Shown here piece after piece: positions 1-15,100 of a stretch of 64,000 nucleotides of DNA; position 1 is the stretch's first letter; every line of letters starts with the position of its first letter. The stretch comes from Cyclina sinensis (lineage: Eukaryota > Mollusca > Bivalvia > Venerida > Veneridae). The translations under genes were made by a program, and so were the position numbers. The notes beneath the pieces were generated by a model, which was not told where the DNA came from, ran no database searches, and worked only from the letters and a program-made list of their open reading frames with translations. The stretch lies in the NCBI GenBank assembly GCA_012932295.1, contig JAAONU010000018.1, forward strand, positions 7,746,828-7,810,827. The letters are read 5' to 3'.

Positions 1-123
1 ATCCTCTCTCAGAAATAATCTAATTTGCACTAGAGAAGAATTCTTTTCCTTTTTCTCTCCAAATACATCAAAATGATTTCACTTTTCAGTAACTGCAAGT
101 GTCCAAGTCCTGTCAATGACTGT
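1..123 (-). other. PRMT5 3' UTR or downstream flank
   Basis: Sequence just downstream of the PRMT5 stop codon (124-126, minus strand). It is probably 3' UTR, but I see no clear polyadenylation signal before the window edge. Confidence 0.4.
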
Positions 124-3100
124 TTAAAGTCCAATGGTATAAGAGCGTCCCTTTGGGTTATGTATAGGGATAACATGCGGTTCTCGTACACACCACTCAT
201 ACCAAACATTCTTCTGACTGACTCGCCGCCAGAAATCTACAACCACACGGCTTCCTTTCTTTAAATATACTGGAGTCTGAAATTCAACAAACAGAGTTAG
301 AACTCTAATTTAAAACTGCAAGCTTGAGAAATAACATATTCTAAGTCTTTTGATATCCAAATACTAAGTCAAATCCACAATCCCATGTCAGCTGATACAT
401 GGTATAAACAGGCAGTTACGTCTGCTGTAACCTACGGTAATTATTCTCCATGTAAGAAGCAAAAAACTTTGTGTAAGTAAGGCAACATAGTCTTCTAAGT
501 TTATGAAGACAGGTTGTGTCAATTAATGAAAGAAAGTTAAATGACACCAACATACATCGTTGAATACCCACGGCTGATCCATTAACGTATAATAATCAAC
601 CATGGGTATCCGACGATGACCAACATAGTATTTTAAATGTGATAGTTACCTTAACCTCATTACCGGGTATTGAGCATAATTTTTTTTTCTGAAACATACC
701 ACACATTCAATTGTTTATTACCATCTGTGCTTCGACACGAGCCTGTAGACCTTCACTAATAAAAAAATATATCTATTCAAATGCAAGTTACCTTGATCAC
801 AAAAGAGATCAATTTTGTGAAGGTGCCATAATTTAACTCATATACCATGGTAAATACTTTATAACATTACCTTTATTGGGAAGAGAATGGGGAACCAGCT
901 GAACATTCCTGGTGAGTGTGTTTGTGGCACTATACCTGTAATATACATGTGCATCAATATCTTAAAAGGAGGAACCTGCTCCACATATGTAAGCAAACAA
1001 CTAAATTTTTAAGTATTAAAATGAATGTGACAACACTCATAGTATCTTAGATTTATAATGTAATGGTATAAAGAAATAAAAATTTATATACTTGAGCAAA
1101 TTCTACCCTTCTTAGCTTCTAGACAGATAGTTGTACATATAAGCTCTAGCAAAAAAATAAAATGGTGACTTACTGAGGTAAACATTTCCAAACAGTTTTG
1201 TATCAAAATATCCTGCAAAACCATGCAGTACACTCGTATTTTCTATGTCAAACTGCAATGTTTTAAACCGTGTATTGTCTATCACCTCATCTGAAACATA
1301 GTGTAGAAGTGTGATTGAAACACATAGTTCACATGAATACGTAAACATAACTGTGTTGACTCCTAAACTCGGCTTACAGTTAAATATGTCGCACTCTAAT
1401 GAAAGGAATGCTCAAAACAGATGTATTACAAGCTATAATGTACTAGAATTTTTTTTTTTTTTTTTTTTTTCAATAATCTGGCAATCAATACCATTAATAA
1501 ATACATTTTAGAGCAATACAAGTTCTTTCTTTATTACATTTTGTTCTGTTAAAGAGTACCAGAGTTATGCAGACAGGTATATTAAAATACCGTCATCCTT
1601 GTGAAGTACCAGTAGTGGACTTCTATCCGCTGTAAGAAGCTGCCAACTTATACTTACCCTCCAAGACACGAGTTAACTCCTTATCAAAGACTTGTCTACA
1701 AAGCAGTTGACAAATATTTCAGCCAGACCTATGTTGGCATCAATAATATAACTTTGTGACCAGTGCAGACCAAGACATAGAGTCTGACCACAATCTTCAC
1801 AGTGTTAGTTATGCAGTAAGTTTTCCTTATACTGCTATAGATCATAAATGTATCTGTGACAACAGAATGATCAACATGTCCATTTCAGAAATCTAGCAGA
1901 GTTACCTCAAATTGTCTAGAATATCAACCAAGTATACAAACAGCAAAGAGAGTGTCTACCACTGATGAAAAGATCTACCAACATACCTCTGTTAGGATGT
2001 TTGAAGTTGAACACTGGTATGGGTTCTGCCAAAATCTGACAATTATGCAGTCTTACTACATAGGGCATCTCAAAATTTGTCTGAAAAGGGATCACATAAA
2101 TTACGACTACCTACACTATCAAAATTTGGCATTTTGAGTTGACATTCAAGCAATAACCTAAATATTTATAAAGTATTATTTCAGTTTCTATCACAGCATA
2201 TGATACCCTTACATAAAAAGAATACATGACAAGTTTAAACAATAAATTTTTAGTCTATTATAATATTTATCATAAAGATTTCTACTCTGCTGTGCTGGCA
2301 TGATATTTTTTTTCATCTTTTATAAAAGGCAATATTCAGTATGACTTTGATTTATACCACTGCAATAAATCTAAGCAGAAACACAAACCTCGGCAGGTTT
2401 ATCTTTCTCTTTTGATGCCCTGACTTCATTATACAGTTTGGAGGACTGTAGAGGTGCCAGGTACGATGTGTATTCACATGGGATACTTATACCATCATCT
2501 GAAAAAAAACCCCACCATTTTAGTGTTCCCTAAAGAACTGTTACCAAACTGGTATTTTCATTGCTACCCAGTTTTTCCAGTAATATAAAGTATTTTATGT
2601 AACACAGTATCGGAATTTCAGTTACTGTCCATTGTTATAAAATTATGTAACAAACATAAATATTCAAGAAACAGTTTTTTGTTCAATAACTGCTAAAACT
2701 TAATTATAACTAAGGGCCATGCAAGTCAAACATATATCCCACCCTAGAAAGGCAAAATACAGAAATTCTGTCATTGTCAAATAAACTTCTAAAGGAGTTG
2801 GTCCATTTTTAAAAAAGTCTTATGGGTTGAAATATATATTTACTAAAATGGTCCTGATCAAATAGGTTATTATCTCTAAAGCTTGACTGAACCTTAACTT
2901 TAGTATAGCTAGTAACTTTTTAGAAAGAATTAGTGATTTATAAGTGACCTTTTAAAAATCTCTGTGCTCCATCCAAACACTCTGGGGAGAGTTCATTATC
3001 ACCGAAGGAGCCCAGCAGTTCACTGACAAGTATGTCTGCCTTCTCTGGGGCATTCCATTTCCTCATGTCACAGGATATTACATCGACTTTATCTCCCCAC

Positions 3101-6100
3101 ATCTCATCACGTAAGTTCTCTAGCCTGTATGAGAAAGGATTTTTTTTTTCATGGTAGTATAATATATAATATAAACATTTCATTTTTTTGGGGTGGGGGG
3201 GATTTCCTGTCCTGCACAGCCTTGTGTACCCTTTTTTCTGTGGGTTAATAGACTTTTATGCACTAACAATTGCACAAAAATGGTAATGACAAATTTCTCT
3301 GACTATACAAACAACCAAACATCTCTGATCTTTAATTTATCACAATAAGTTAGACAGAAGATTACATAAATTGTTTATGAGAGAGGAAATGACACAAATC
3401 ATAAGAAAGCACAACACTTATTTCAGACACTACACAATCTAAGTTGTATGTGTTTGACTGTTCTTAATACATCAGAGTAAAAAGTATAGGTACTCACGTC
3501 ACAACTGCATTTGGGTTTTTCTCTACAGCATAGATTTTTCTGATTGTGCGATCTGCTTGGTTGGCAGCTGCAAGTGAGGCTCGAACCAGCGGACCCCTAC
3601 CTGCCCCAACCACCATCAGCACCCTGTAAATTTGGAACACAATGATGTATCACAAAGTGACTGATGCCATATAATTGTCTATCTAAAATAAAAATCTGTC
3701 AAGTTTAAAGTATTTTGAAATTTTGTCAGATCTCCTTCAACAGTATTACATAATGTAGGCAGAGACTAATTTACACATTCTGTTATAGCAATACGAAAAA
3801 CACACATTCAGGCTGTCATTTTTTTTTTCAAATGAAGGCTCCAGCTCAAAGAAGATTCATGCATATATAAAATGTAAGAACATTTTAAGTTATACAGCAA
3901 AATTACTTGGAAAAGTTAACTGACATTCTTTTTTTCTTTCCTTTTTTGTTTTTGACAACACAAGAGCCTGATTCATTCTTTTCCGGATGGTTAAAGTGTA
4001 ATAATTTAAACATGAAACTACCACTGACTGACTGAAAATATACTTACACTGATTCTGTGTCTTTGTTCTCTGGCTTAATTCTGTCTAACAGTGCATAGTA
4101 AACAGCCTGTAATATAATATTCATCTATATTCATTTGTTTTACAAAAGCTTACCTTGTCACTTTGTGACAAGTGAGCTAAAAAGTCTGTTATCAAATTTC
4201 TACTGTTTTCAAATGAAATCAGAAGTGCTAAATTAAGTAAAGAGGAAAACATCTATCTCTCATAAAAGCACACAAATATTATAATTCAAGAATGATATTA
4301 ATGCTCAAACCTTCTGATATTGTGAATATTTAATTGGATCCTTTTCAAAGATCTCATAAGTCTGTGACTCAAGGTTATCCATTAGGGGCTGAAGGGGGCA
4401 CTGCAGGTAATCCTCATAACCCCTGGCAAACTGTGTCACAGTATCAGGAGCTGGTAACGTCTGCAAAAAAAACATGTCCTTTCCTTAATATATTCCCTCA
4501 GACTAGTTGTGTGAAAACATTCCATGTTAACAGTGTCTCTATTTCAAAGTAACCAGCTCAGCTATTACAATCAGTCAAAACGTGGTCTTAATATAGAATC
4601 AGTCTAAACAAAGGATCTCTAAACAAGATACCCACCATGTCAATTTATGAAAAACTGAAGTAACAAAACCTCAGCAACTTAACCTTACAGCCTGTTCAGA
4701 TAGTTATTCCCTAAACTTTGAACAAGAAACATGGCAATGCCACGAAACCAGGTTTTCAAAAATGTTGTTCTGATTCTATACTATAGTATGAATTTTGGAA
4801 TGAAGATTGCTATGAATATTCAAAAGATTATAACATGACATGAAGGAAAAGATAATATTCATGAGAATACATGATAATGAGTAGGATGTAAATTTCGGCT
4901 AACAATACTGTCTGCAAGGAGTATACTTAATAATGAGACAACAATTTCTGCACGTCATCTTGATGTGGTAAACATTTGTCTGAAGTTTCATGAAAATTCT
5001 TCAAAGGGTTGAAGAGTTACAGAGCGGACAGGATTTTCAATGTTAATGTCACTGTGACCTTGACCTTGGAGCCATCAAAATTCTTCAAAGGGTTGAAGAG
5101 TTACAGAGCGGACAGGATTTTCAATGTTAATGTCACTGTGACCTTGACCTTGGAGCCAGCCATGCGGAACATGCGTTCTGCACGTCATCTTGATGTGGTA
5201 AACATTTGTCTGAAGTTTCATCAAAATTCTTCAAAGGGTTGAAGAGTTACAGAGCGGACAGGATTTTCAATGTTAATGTCACTGTGACCTTGACCTTGGA
5301 GCCAGCCATGCGGAACATGCGTTCTGCACGTCATCTTGATGTGGTAAACATTTGTCTGAAGTTTCATCAAAATTCTTCAAAGGGTTGAAGAGTCACAGAG
5401 CGGACAGGATTTTCAATGTTAATGTCACTGTGACCTTGACCTTGGAGCCAGCCATGCGGAACATGCGTTCTGCACGTCATCTTGATGTGGTAAACATTTG
5501 TCTGAAGTTTCATCAAAATTCTTCAAAGGGTTGAAGAGTTACAGAGCGGACAGGATTTTCAATGTTAATGTCACTGTGACCTTGACCTTGGAGCCAGCCA
5601 TGCGGAACATGCGTTCTGCACGTCATCTTGATGTGGTAAACATTTGTCTGAAGTTTCATCAAAATTCTTCAAAGGGTTGAAGAGTTACAGAGCGGACACA
5701 ATTTCGTTTGACGCCCGCCCATCCGCCCATCCGCCCGCCATACCCCAATCTAATAACCAGGATTTTCAAAATTGAAAACCTGGTTAAAAATAAACATAGG
5801 TCAGTATACCTGCCAAAGATGGTCCAAGTATTGTTGGTAAGAGTGAATGCCCTTGTCAGCATGCTTGTTAGCCCCCGTCAGTATCAGCTGTACATCTAAC
5901 TGTAAAATAACAGGTTCAGTTTTACATTATCAACCAAACAACAATCAATCTAATCTGTTCCGATGTATAACCCTGGTACAAAATCTTACTGGTATAGGAA
6001 CGTTGAATGTTATTGTTTTGAAATCTATTAATAGTAACAAGTAACTGATAAGAGATACAGGTAACTTTTTGAAGGTTGGCAAAAATATGGCGGTTGATAA

Positions 6101-9100
6101 AAATGCAAAACATAGTAATTTTGTAATTACAGTTACAAAGTCATTTTTCATCAAATAATTCAATATTTTATATCATTTAAAAGGTCTGTAAACTCATATT
6201 TTAAATATATAAAAAATAATTGTCAAAACTGTTTACTTTTTTGTTTGTAAATGGTTAAACATAGTGAATCTGAGCTGCTAGAAAAATGCTGAAATGACAG
6301 GTATAAATTAGTTTAGTTTTTTTCTTTAAAAGCAAAAATTCAAAATCTGCTTATATTTTCAAAATATGAATTTAAAGAGCTTTCAAATGATATATGAATC
6401 TTAAAATTCGGCGGACAAAGAAAAAAGTTATCTAAAATTAAAAATTCTGCTGCTATCAAAAGTATATAAATATTGGTTCCTTTTGCCAACCAGTAGTTCA
6501 GCTATATTTTGGTAACAGGTGCTTGTGATGTCATCAGTCAATGTGCCTATAGCATTCACTGTTTTTTTATACCTTTCCAAAAAATACTGTTAACCATAAA
6601 AATTCAAATCATATCAAATGAACAAACTGAAGATTTCCAAACTGATGATGCTAGTAACAAGGTCACATTACATTCCAAAGTTACCTTAAATAAACTGCGT
6701 AAGAAGCCCTGATGTGCCTTTGAAAGGACTGGATACCCCTTTTTGTTTGTGAGGAAGAGTCCTGTTGACAATACAACAGCTTTGATGGGTTCAGCCAACC
6801 AACGCTGCAGAACCTCTTCATCAGGAAGGTCTTCCGTCAACTCCAGAGCAACACTGATACGTTTGTTTGTATCACACATTGTCCTAAATACATTCCACCT
6901 AAATATAAAGAGAGCTTTATTATTATTTTTCTGAAATTTCTATAAGCTGAATTACAATCTGACAACTGCATACATACTGAAGTCTTACATCACTCTAATT
7001 TAAGTCTCTGTTAGAGTTCAAAGAAAATCTGCCACTGAAAGGGAAACAAACATCACCAAGCTTAAACTGTCGATCTATGAACTGAAACAAAACCCATAGG
7101 TTTACATTCTATCTGTGGAAAAGGTTATACAGCAGAATCTCTAGTATGGTTTTCATACATCTTGTGAACTAGAATTCTAGAAAGTAGCTGACAAAGTGTG
7201 TACTCAACAGTTAAAGTACTGTTTCTGTGCTGGGCCTGATATGGTTTGAAAGTTCAGACATGAAATTTTTTAAAAGTCAACTGATCAGGAAGAAATTCTT
7301 GTCACTTTGGCAATACTTTCAGTAGGCTGCGTTTCTCAACCATTGCAAAGACTTGAATTTCCATGATACATTATTTACCATTCCCATGGATCTTCTGGTT
7401 CCCTTTCCTCGTCAACTGGTTCCCCATCTATCACATCATCTATACAATCTTCAGGGGCCTTCAGGGGCACATGAACCCAAAATTGCTATAAAATATGACA
7501 AGAATATTAATTCATTTCAGGTTTGTCTGAGTACAACAAAACAAACTAGAACTATCGCTGAATGCGATTCATACCCCCACCAATGCCCTTGACAGAAGAC
7601 GACATGGAAAGGTGGTTAAGGGAATAACTTGAAAAAAACAAACAAATTGTACATGTAATAGTATAAATATATATTGTCAAATCATGTTCGAAACAGTTAC
7701 AAATAACCTTTCATTTTCCCAATGTACTAAAACAAACAAAAGCAGTGAAGTTAAGAAAATAGCATAATTATGTCAAAATGTAATTAAGAGTGGAAAAACT
7801 TTGCATACTGAGCTTACTTGTTCTAGTTTTAGAAATATTCAAGTACATGTTAAAATTTCAGAACATTTTCAAAGTCAATTTTTGACCTTCAAGTGTGGCC
7901 TTGAACTTAAGCTGGCACAAGGGTAAGATGGGTTCTGCACATTGCCCAGTTGGGGTGAACATTTGAGTCAAGTTTGAAGAAAATCCTTCCATTAGTATAG
8001 AATTTATAGAGCGGACACGACATATTGTCTAGTATTGATTGTAAGTAAATTGAAGGACTTAAAAAGGGGCATAACTTAGTCAAAATGCAATACAGAGTTA
8101 TGAAACTTGACCTGCATATCTTACTTGTCATACCTCATATATCTTTTAAGTTTTAAGCAAATATCTGTGCTAGTTTCAGAAATATTCAAGTACATGTTAA
8201 AATTTAAGAACATTTTCTAAGTCAATTTTGACCTTCAAGTGTGACCTTGACCTTAAGCCGGCACAAAGGTAACATGGATTCTGCACATAACTTTGTTGAG
8301 TTGAACATCTGAGTAAAGTTTAAAGAAATTTCTTCCATTACTATAGGATTTTTAGAGCGGACATAACATATTGTCTAATATTTGATTGTATGTAAATTTG
8401 AAGACTTAAAAAGGGGCATAACTTTGTCAAAATGCAATACAGAGTTATGAAACTTGACCTGAATATCCTAATTGTGACACTTCATATATATTTTAAGTTT
8501 CAAGCAAATATGTTTTCTAGTTTCAGAAATATTCAAATACATGTTAAAATTTAAGAATATTTTCTAAGTCAATTTTTGACCTTCAAGTGTGACCTTGACC
8601 TTAAGCCGGCAAAAGGGTAACATGGCTTCTGCACATCCCCTTGTTGAGGTGAACATTTGAGCCATGATTAAAGAAAATCTTTCAATTAGTGTAGGACTTA
8701 CAGAGCGGACACGACATAATGTCAAATATTTGATTGTTTAATATTTGACCTTCAATTGTGACCTTGACCTTGAACTGACACATGGGCAACATAATTTCTG
8801 CACATCCCCTTGTTGCGGTAAACATTTCAGCCAGGTTTGAAGAAAATCCTTCAATTGGTATAGGATTTATAGAGAGGACACGATAATGGAGACGAACGGA
8901 CGGACGGACGGATGGACCGACAGACAGACGCGACAAAGCGAATCCATTATAGCTCCCCCCCCCACCCACATTTTGTGGTGGGGGTATAAAAAGAGGTGAA
9001 AACTTCTTAACTTTAATAATGATTTGAATCCTCTTCTCCTATTCATTCAATTTTTTTACCTATTTTACTATCTAACGTTACTCAGTATGCATATTAAAAG

Positions 9101-12100
9101 CTTAATGTCTTGAAGACAATGATTAAAATTTCTAATAAAATTCTATCAAAACTCGTCATCAAACATTTCATCCTATTTTTAGGCAAGTATTGTCAGACAT
9201 ATTGTTATCATTAACAAATGTCCATGTTTATGGCCTCTTGCACATACACAATCCAGACAGTAACACTACAGAACCTTTGTATTTAAAGAGGCTGTAGCCC
9301 AGATTTGACATAAAAAAATTTTTTTATAAATTATATATTTAGATGCCGTGAGATTATAACAACATAAAATTTTACTTCAAAACTGATTATAAAAGTCAAA
9401 ATAGAATAAAAAAAATATTTTCGCTCCATCCTGATTTGAACTCTGGACCCTCATGTTAACAAAATATTTCAAACGCTTTTACTGTCACCACCATCGCCGC
9501 ATGTGATATTACAGATATTTACTTTAAATCTTATACGATATAGTTATACCGTAGCGTTACGGTATAGCACTTTGAAAGGGAAAAAAATCAATTTATAATG
9601 TAATTATTTGACTTATTTTTTGTCAGTAAGTTATTTTTTAAGAATTAGTCATAAATATTACAAGAAATTTATAATACAAGAAACATTTCTTTTTTTGTCA
9701 TCTGGAGCACAGTCCCTTTAATACATCATGCTCCTGAGACCCAAATCACCCCCTAGTAATTGACTGGGAGATACCTGCTGGAAGTAGCCACTTAGGAGGT
9801 GTTCATTCAGACACCTGGCCAGGTTCATTATCTTCTTGCTTTTCAAATACATCAGTACAGCGGGCAGTCCCAGATGGGTGGCATAATTCAACTCTTCTTT
9901 CAGTGCCTAGAATTATACACAGTTCTGTAACTTGATCTCCTTTCAATGAAATCAGCAGTAATAGGAATGTGATGCCTTATAATTATGCTTTAAAAAAACT
10001 AACTGTAATTGAAATGTTTACAAACTTTTACTTTTCATGACTGCTTCCTTGGTTCTGAAATGTTCTAGTACCTTAAGCAGTTCATGTGCTCCAACTATAT
10101 TCAGTAATCAGAATCATTCAGTATCAATTCTTTTTCCCTAGCATTTTACAGTAATTCTGGGGGGAAAAAAATGTTTTTTAAGAGATGCAGAAATGATGCA
10201 GTGGTTAAGCCAATAAAGTATTCTGCAAGAATTTTATTTCTCCATTCAACCATACAATTTTATCAACTGTGCTGCTGGTTTCCAATATGTCCTGAACATG
10301 TTCAACCTTTTCCTTATTTCTTAATTAGATCGAATGAAAAAACGTTCGTAATAACGGCAGTCAAAAGAGAAGTATGCAGCAAAGACTGTGATCCTAGATT
10401 ACAGCAGCAAAGACCGTGGCCCCTAGATCACAGCAGCAAAGACCGTGGCCCCTAGGTTACCACAAGACCACAGATCTGCACAGAAATATATTACCTGCTC
10501 TGAGTTCTTCCTTATGTCATCTACCTCCGAGTCAAGCTGTAACCATGGTGATGTCTTCCCTACTATCAGACTACTCCAGTCTAAAACAAAATAATGTTTC
10601 AGACAAATACTTGAAAACAAAAGCATCTTTAATTTATCCTCAGCCATATGGGAAAAGACGTAAACATTTCCAAATAAAAAATCAATACTAACCTCTTCAT
10701 TTATTACAATAAACCAATTATGAAAAAATACACCATCAAATATGTGAAACTTTGTTTAAAAATCTCATCCATGACCTAAGACAGTAATCACAAACTGTTA
10801 ACATTTTTTCCTCCATCATAAAGGTGCATAAAGATAATCTCATTTTGTCTTTTTTATTTAGGATCTGCATGCTTTAAAAACAGCTACATAAACTACTATG
10901 GTCTTGCTACCAGCAAAATAACATTTTCTACCACTGAATAGATGTTCAATTTGGAACTTTTTCTCTCTGCTTCATTGCCAGTTTTATCATGGAAAGAACA
11001 AATAACTCAAGTCTCTTTATCAGCTGCGCATGGTAAAGTTACTTCTACTTAGTGATCAAAACATAAATCTAGCGCCTTGAAATCAGCCTAAAACTACTAA
11101 TATTGTACTACAAGTAAGATTGTAAATCTTACACATTATTACAACACTTTAACTCACCTCCACTGGTAAGACAGAGATCTGAGCGTGTCAGTGCCCCAGG
11201 TCTTGATCTTGCAGGACCTTGAATACATTCTCGTTTATAACGTGGGTTCACAATAGGTAAGCTTACAAAATCAAATCTGAAATGAAAATACCAGTACAAA
11301 TTTCTATGATGTATCTATTTCTCTCTTTTACTTCAAAACGATAAAACTTAAGACAAAGGATTTGAAATGAACAAGACCTGAAAACAGATTATAATCCAAA
11401 TATAGGATACACATTATTTGGAACATGACGTTTAGTCCAGGTATCCTTGCTGCCTAAGGATATTTATACTTCAGATGGACAAAATCATTCGCTTGAGGCA
11501 CCTTAAATAAATGAGTGCTGGAACATCTCAAATAAAACAAGACTAATGTTGTCCTACAGGAAACCCAGCTCTGATACTATCAGTTTCTCAAGGTTTGGAA
11601 GTGTAGTTGCGAAGTAAATGGTTAAACTTAGTGTATCTAAGCTGCTAGAAAAATGCTGATTTATAATGTTTTCAAATGATATAAGATTCTTAAAATTCGG
11701 CTCACAAAGAAAAATGTTATCTAAATTTAAAAATTCTCCTGTTATCAAATGTATATAAATATTGATTCCTTTTGCCAACCAGTAGATCAACTATATTCTG
11801 GAAACAGGTGCTTGTTATGTCATCAGTGAATTAGAGGTTTCGTCACACTACTGGTTCGTCACACTAATTATCCCCCCGCCAAAGGCGGAGGGGATATTAG
11901 AAATGCCCTTCGTCCGTCCGTGCTTCTGTGCATCTGTCCGAAACAATTTTGTCCGGAGCATTACTCCAAAACTACTTGAGGGATTATATTCAAACTTCAT
12001 ACACTGACATAGCACATTGGTAGGTAGTGCAGTGTGCAAGTGCAATAACTCTACCTTGCCTTTTTTTAGAGTTATTCCGCTTTATCAAATTTACTTGATA

Positions 12101-15100
12101 AATTTTTTCCGGAGCATAACTCCAAAACTGCTAGAGGGATTTTATTCAAACTTCATACACTGACAGAGCAGATTGGTAGGTAGTGCAGTGTGCAAGTCCA
12201 ATAACTCTACCTTGCCTATTTTTAGAGTTATTCCCCTTTATCAGAATTACTTGATAAATTTTGTCCGGAGCATAACTCCAAAACTACTTGAGGGATTTTA
12301 TTCAAACTTCATACACTGACAGAGCACATTGGTAGGTAGTGCAAGTCCAATAACTCTACCTTGCCTATTTTTAGAGTAATTCCCCTTTATCAGAATTACT
12401 TGATAAATTTTGTCTGGAGCATAACTTTAAAACCACTTGAGGGATTTTATTCAAACTTCATACACTGACAGAACACATTGGTAGGTAGTGCAGTGTGCAA
12501 GTCCAATAACTCTACCTTGCCTATTTTTAGTGTTATTCCCCTTTATCAGAATTACTTGATAAATTTTGTCCGGAGCATAACTCCAAAACTACTTGAGGGA
12601 TTTTATTCAAATTTCATACACTGACAGAGCACATTGGTAGGTAGTGCAGTGTGCAAGTCCAATAACTCTACCTTGCCTATTTTTAAGAGTTATTCCCCTT
12701 TATCAGATTTACTTGTTTACATTTTAAAAATCCCAGCATATATGTATATCTAATTCTTGAATTCTTGAACTTATTATCCCCCCGCCAAAGGCGGAGGGGA
12801 TATTAGAAATGGTCTCTGTCCGTCCGTGCGTGCGTCCATTCCAGTTTTGTCCGGGGCATAACTCCAAAAGTACTTGAGTGATTTTCTTCAAACTTCATAT
12901 ACTGAAAGAGCATATTTGGAGGAGGTGCAGTGTGTAAGAATAATAACTCTACCTTGCCTACTTTTAGAATTATTCCCCTTTATCAGATTTAATTGAAAAA
13001 CTTTGCCCGAAGCATAACTCCAAAAGGGCTTGAGCGATTTTCTTCAAACTTAATACACTGACATAGCACATTGGTAGGAAGTGCAGTTTGCAAGAACAAT
13101 AATTATACCTTGCCTATTTTTTGTGGGATTTTCTTCAAGCATTATTACATTGAGTGTTTGAAAGTACAACCTTCAGGTAGCTTCTTCCCGGCGGGGGGAT
13201 TAACCATGTGTAACATGGCTCTTGTTTTATATAGTAATAAAAAGAGGTTTGGGGACAATGATATAATAGACTAATCACACCTATTGTATATTGAATGCAG
13301 TCATTAAATATTGATTATTAAAGCAGCCAGCAAACATTAAATGCACTGGAGTGATTGAATAATGATGAAACAAAAACTTAATCAGCGGCATATTTAACGT
13401 AATTTGTGTTAATTAATGTGACCAGTCTGCATGTTAAAGGTTTGGTTTTAATGACATAGCAGTTTGTTGTATAATCAAAGAGTTGATAAGTTGTTGACAG
13501 GACTAAACCCCCACAAAGCCCAAGGTCCAGATGAGATTTCACCTAGGTTACTCAAAGAGCTACACACAGAGATAGCACCAATCCTTAAAATCATATTCCA
13601 AAGATCACTAGACACAGGTATTGTTCCTAAGGATTGGAAACATGCCATCATCACACCAGCATACAAAAAAGGGTCAAAATCAAAACCTAGCAATTACAGA
13701 CCAATATCACTCACATGTATAGCATCAAAACTAATGGAACACATCATTGTTTCAAACATGATGGATTACTTTGACAAACACAACATACTTTGCCCACAGC
13801 AACATGGATTCAGGTCAAAACATAGCTGTGAGACACAGCTCATTGGCTTCACACAAGAAATAGCTGACAACCTTGATCAAGGTCAACAAACTGATGTCAT
13901 AGTCATGGATTTCAGTAAAGCTTTTGACAAAGTAGACCACCACAAACTCATACACAAGCTGAAACACATGGGAGTTCATCCACACATCAGTTCATGGATA
14001 CAAAACTTTCTCAAAAACAGATCACAACAAGTATTAGTGGAAAACAAGGTCTCGGACAGGCTCCCTGTGCTTTCTGGTGTCCCGCAGGGATCGGTCTTAG
14101 GTCCATGTCTCTTTCTCGCATACATCAATGACCTACCAGGAAGTGTCAGGAGCCAGGTGCGTCTATTTGCCGACGACACCATAGTTTATTTAACAATTAA
14201 ATCACAAGCATCTGCACAAACCTTACAAAATGATTTGCACAACCTTGAAATATGGGAAAAAGAATGGGCAATGGAATTCAACCCTGACAAGTGTGAAGTA
14301 CTCAGAATACACAGGAAAAAGAAACCGGTCATCTTTCCTTACACCCTACATAACACTAAACTGAAAACCACAGAAAATGCAAAATACTTAGGAGTTACAA
14401 TAAGTAGCAACCTAAACTGGTCATCCCACATAAACAATATCACAAACAAAGCAAAAAACAGCTTAAGGTTCATCAGACGAAACGTCAAAACACAAAACAA
14501 ACAACTCAAAGAAGCAGCATACAAAACATATGTAAGACCACAGGTTGAATACTGCTCAACCATATGGCATCCATGGCAAAAATATCTCACACACAGAATA
14601 GAAATGGTCCAGAGGTCAGCTGCAAGGTACGTTCATAATGATTACCACTATACAAGCAGTGTAACAAACATGATCAAAGAACTAATATGGTCAACTTTAG
14701 AACAAAGGCGAAACCATGCCAGCCTGGTCATGCTACACAAAGTAAAAAACAATCAGGTCAACGTTGATCACAATCACCTTACAAACACAAGAAACAGCAA
14801 ATTCCTCATTCCACAATCAAAAACACAACATCACATGAACTCATTCTTCCCAAGGACTATACGACTCTGGAACGAATTACCGACCGAGATTAAGGCTACC
14901 CCAACTGTGCCAGCTTTTATCAGTGGACTAAACAAGTTTTATAGATTTTAAAGTACTTAAAATAAATGTTTAAGTAAGATCTTCAGTTAAATCTTGTTTT
15001 CTTTGTTATTAACTTTTATAATTTTAAATGTTCCTGACACGCGCCTGCCTAGTATAGTCAGTATTGACTTTTGGCAATACTAAGTTGAAGTTGAAGTATA

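Noticed and set aside
8682..8969. Glycine/serine/proline-rich minus-strand frame (also 27011-27328)
   Set aside because: It is the GGAC microsatellite and hairpin of family d read through; the same frame recurs at every copy of the element.
13475..14590. Minus-strand frames opposite the LINE reverse transcriptase
   Set aside because: Antisense shadows of the RT frame without their own motifs.
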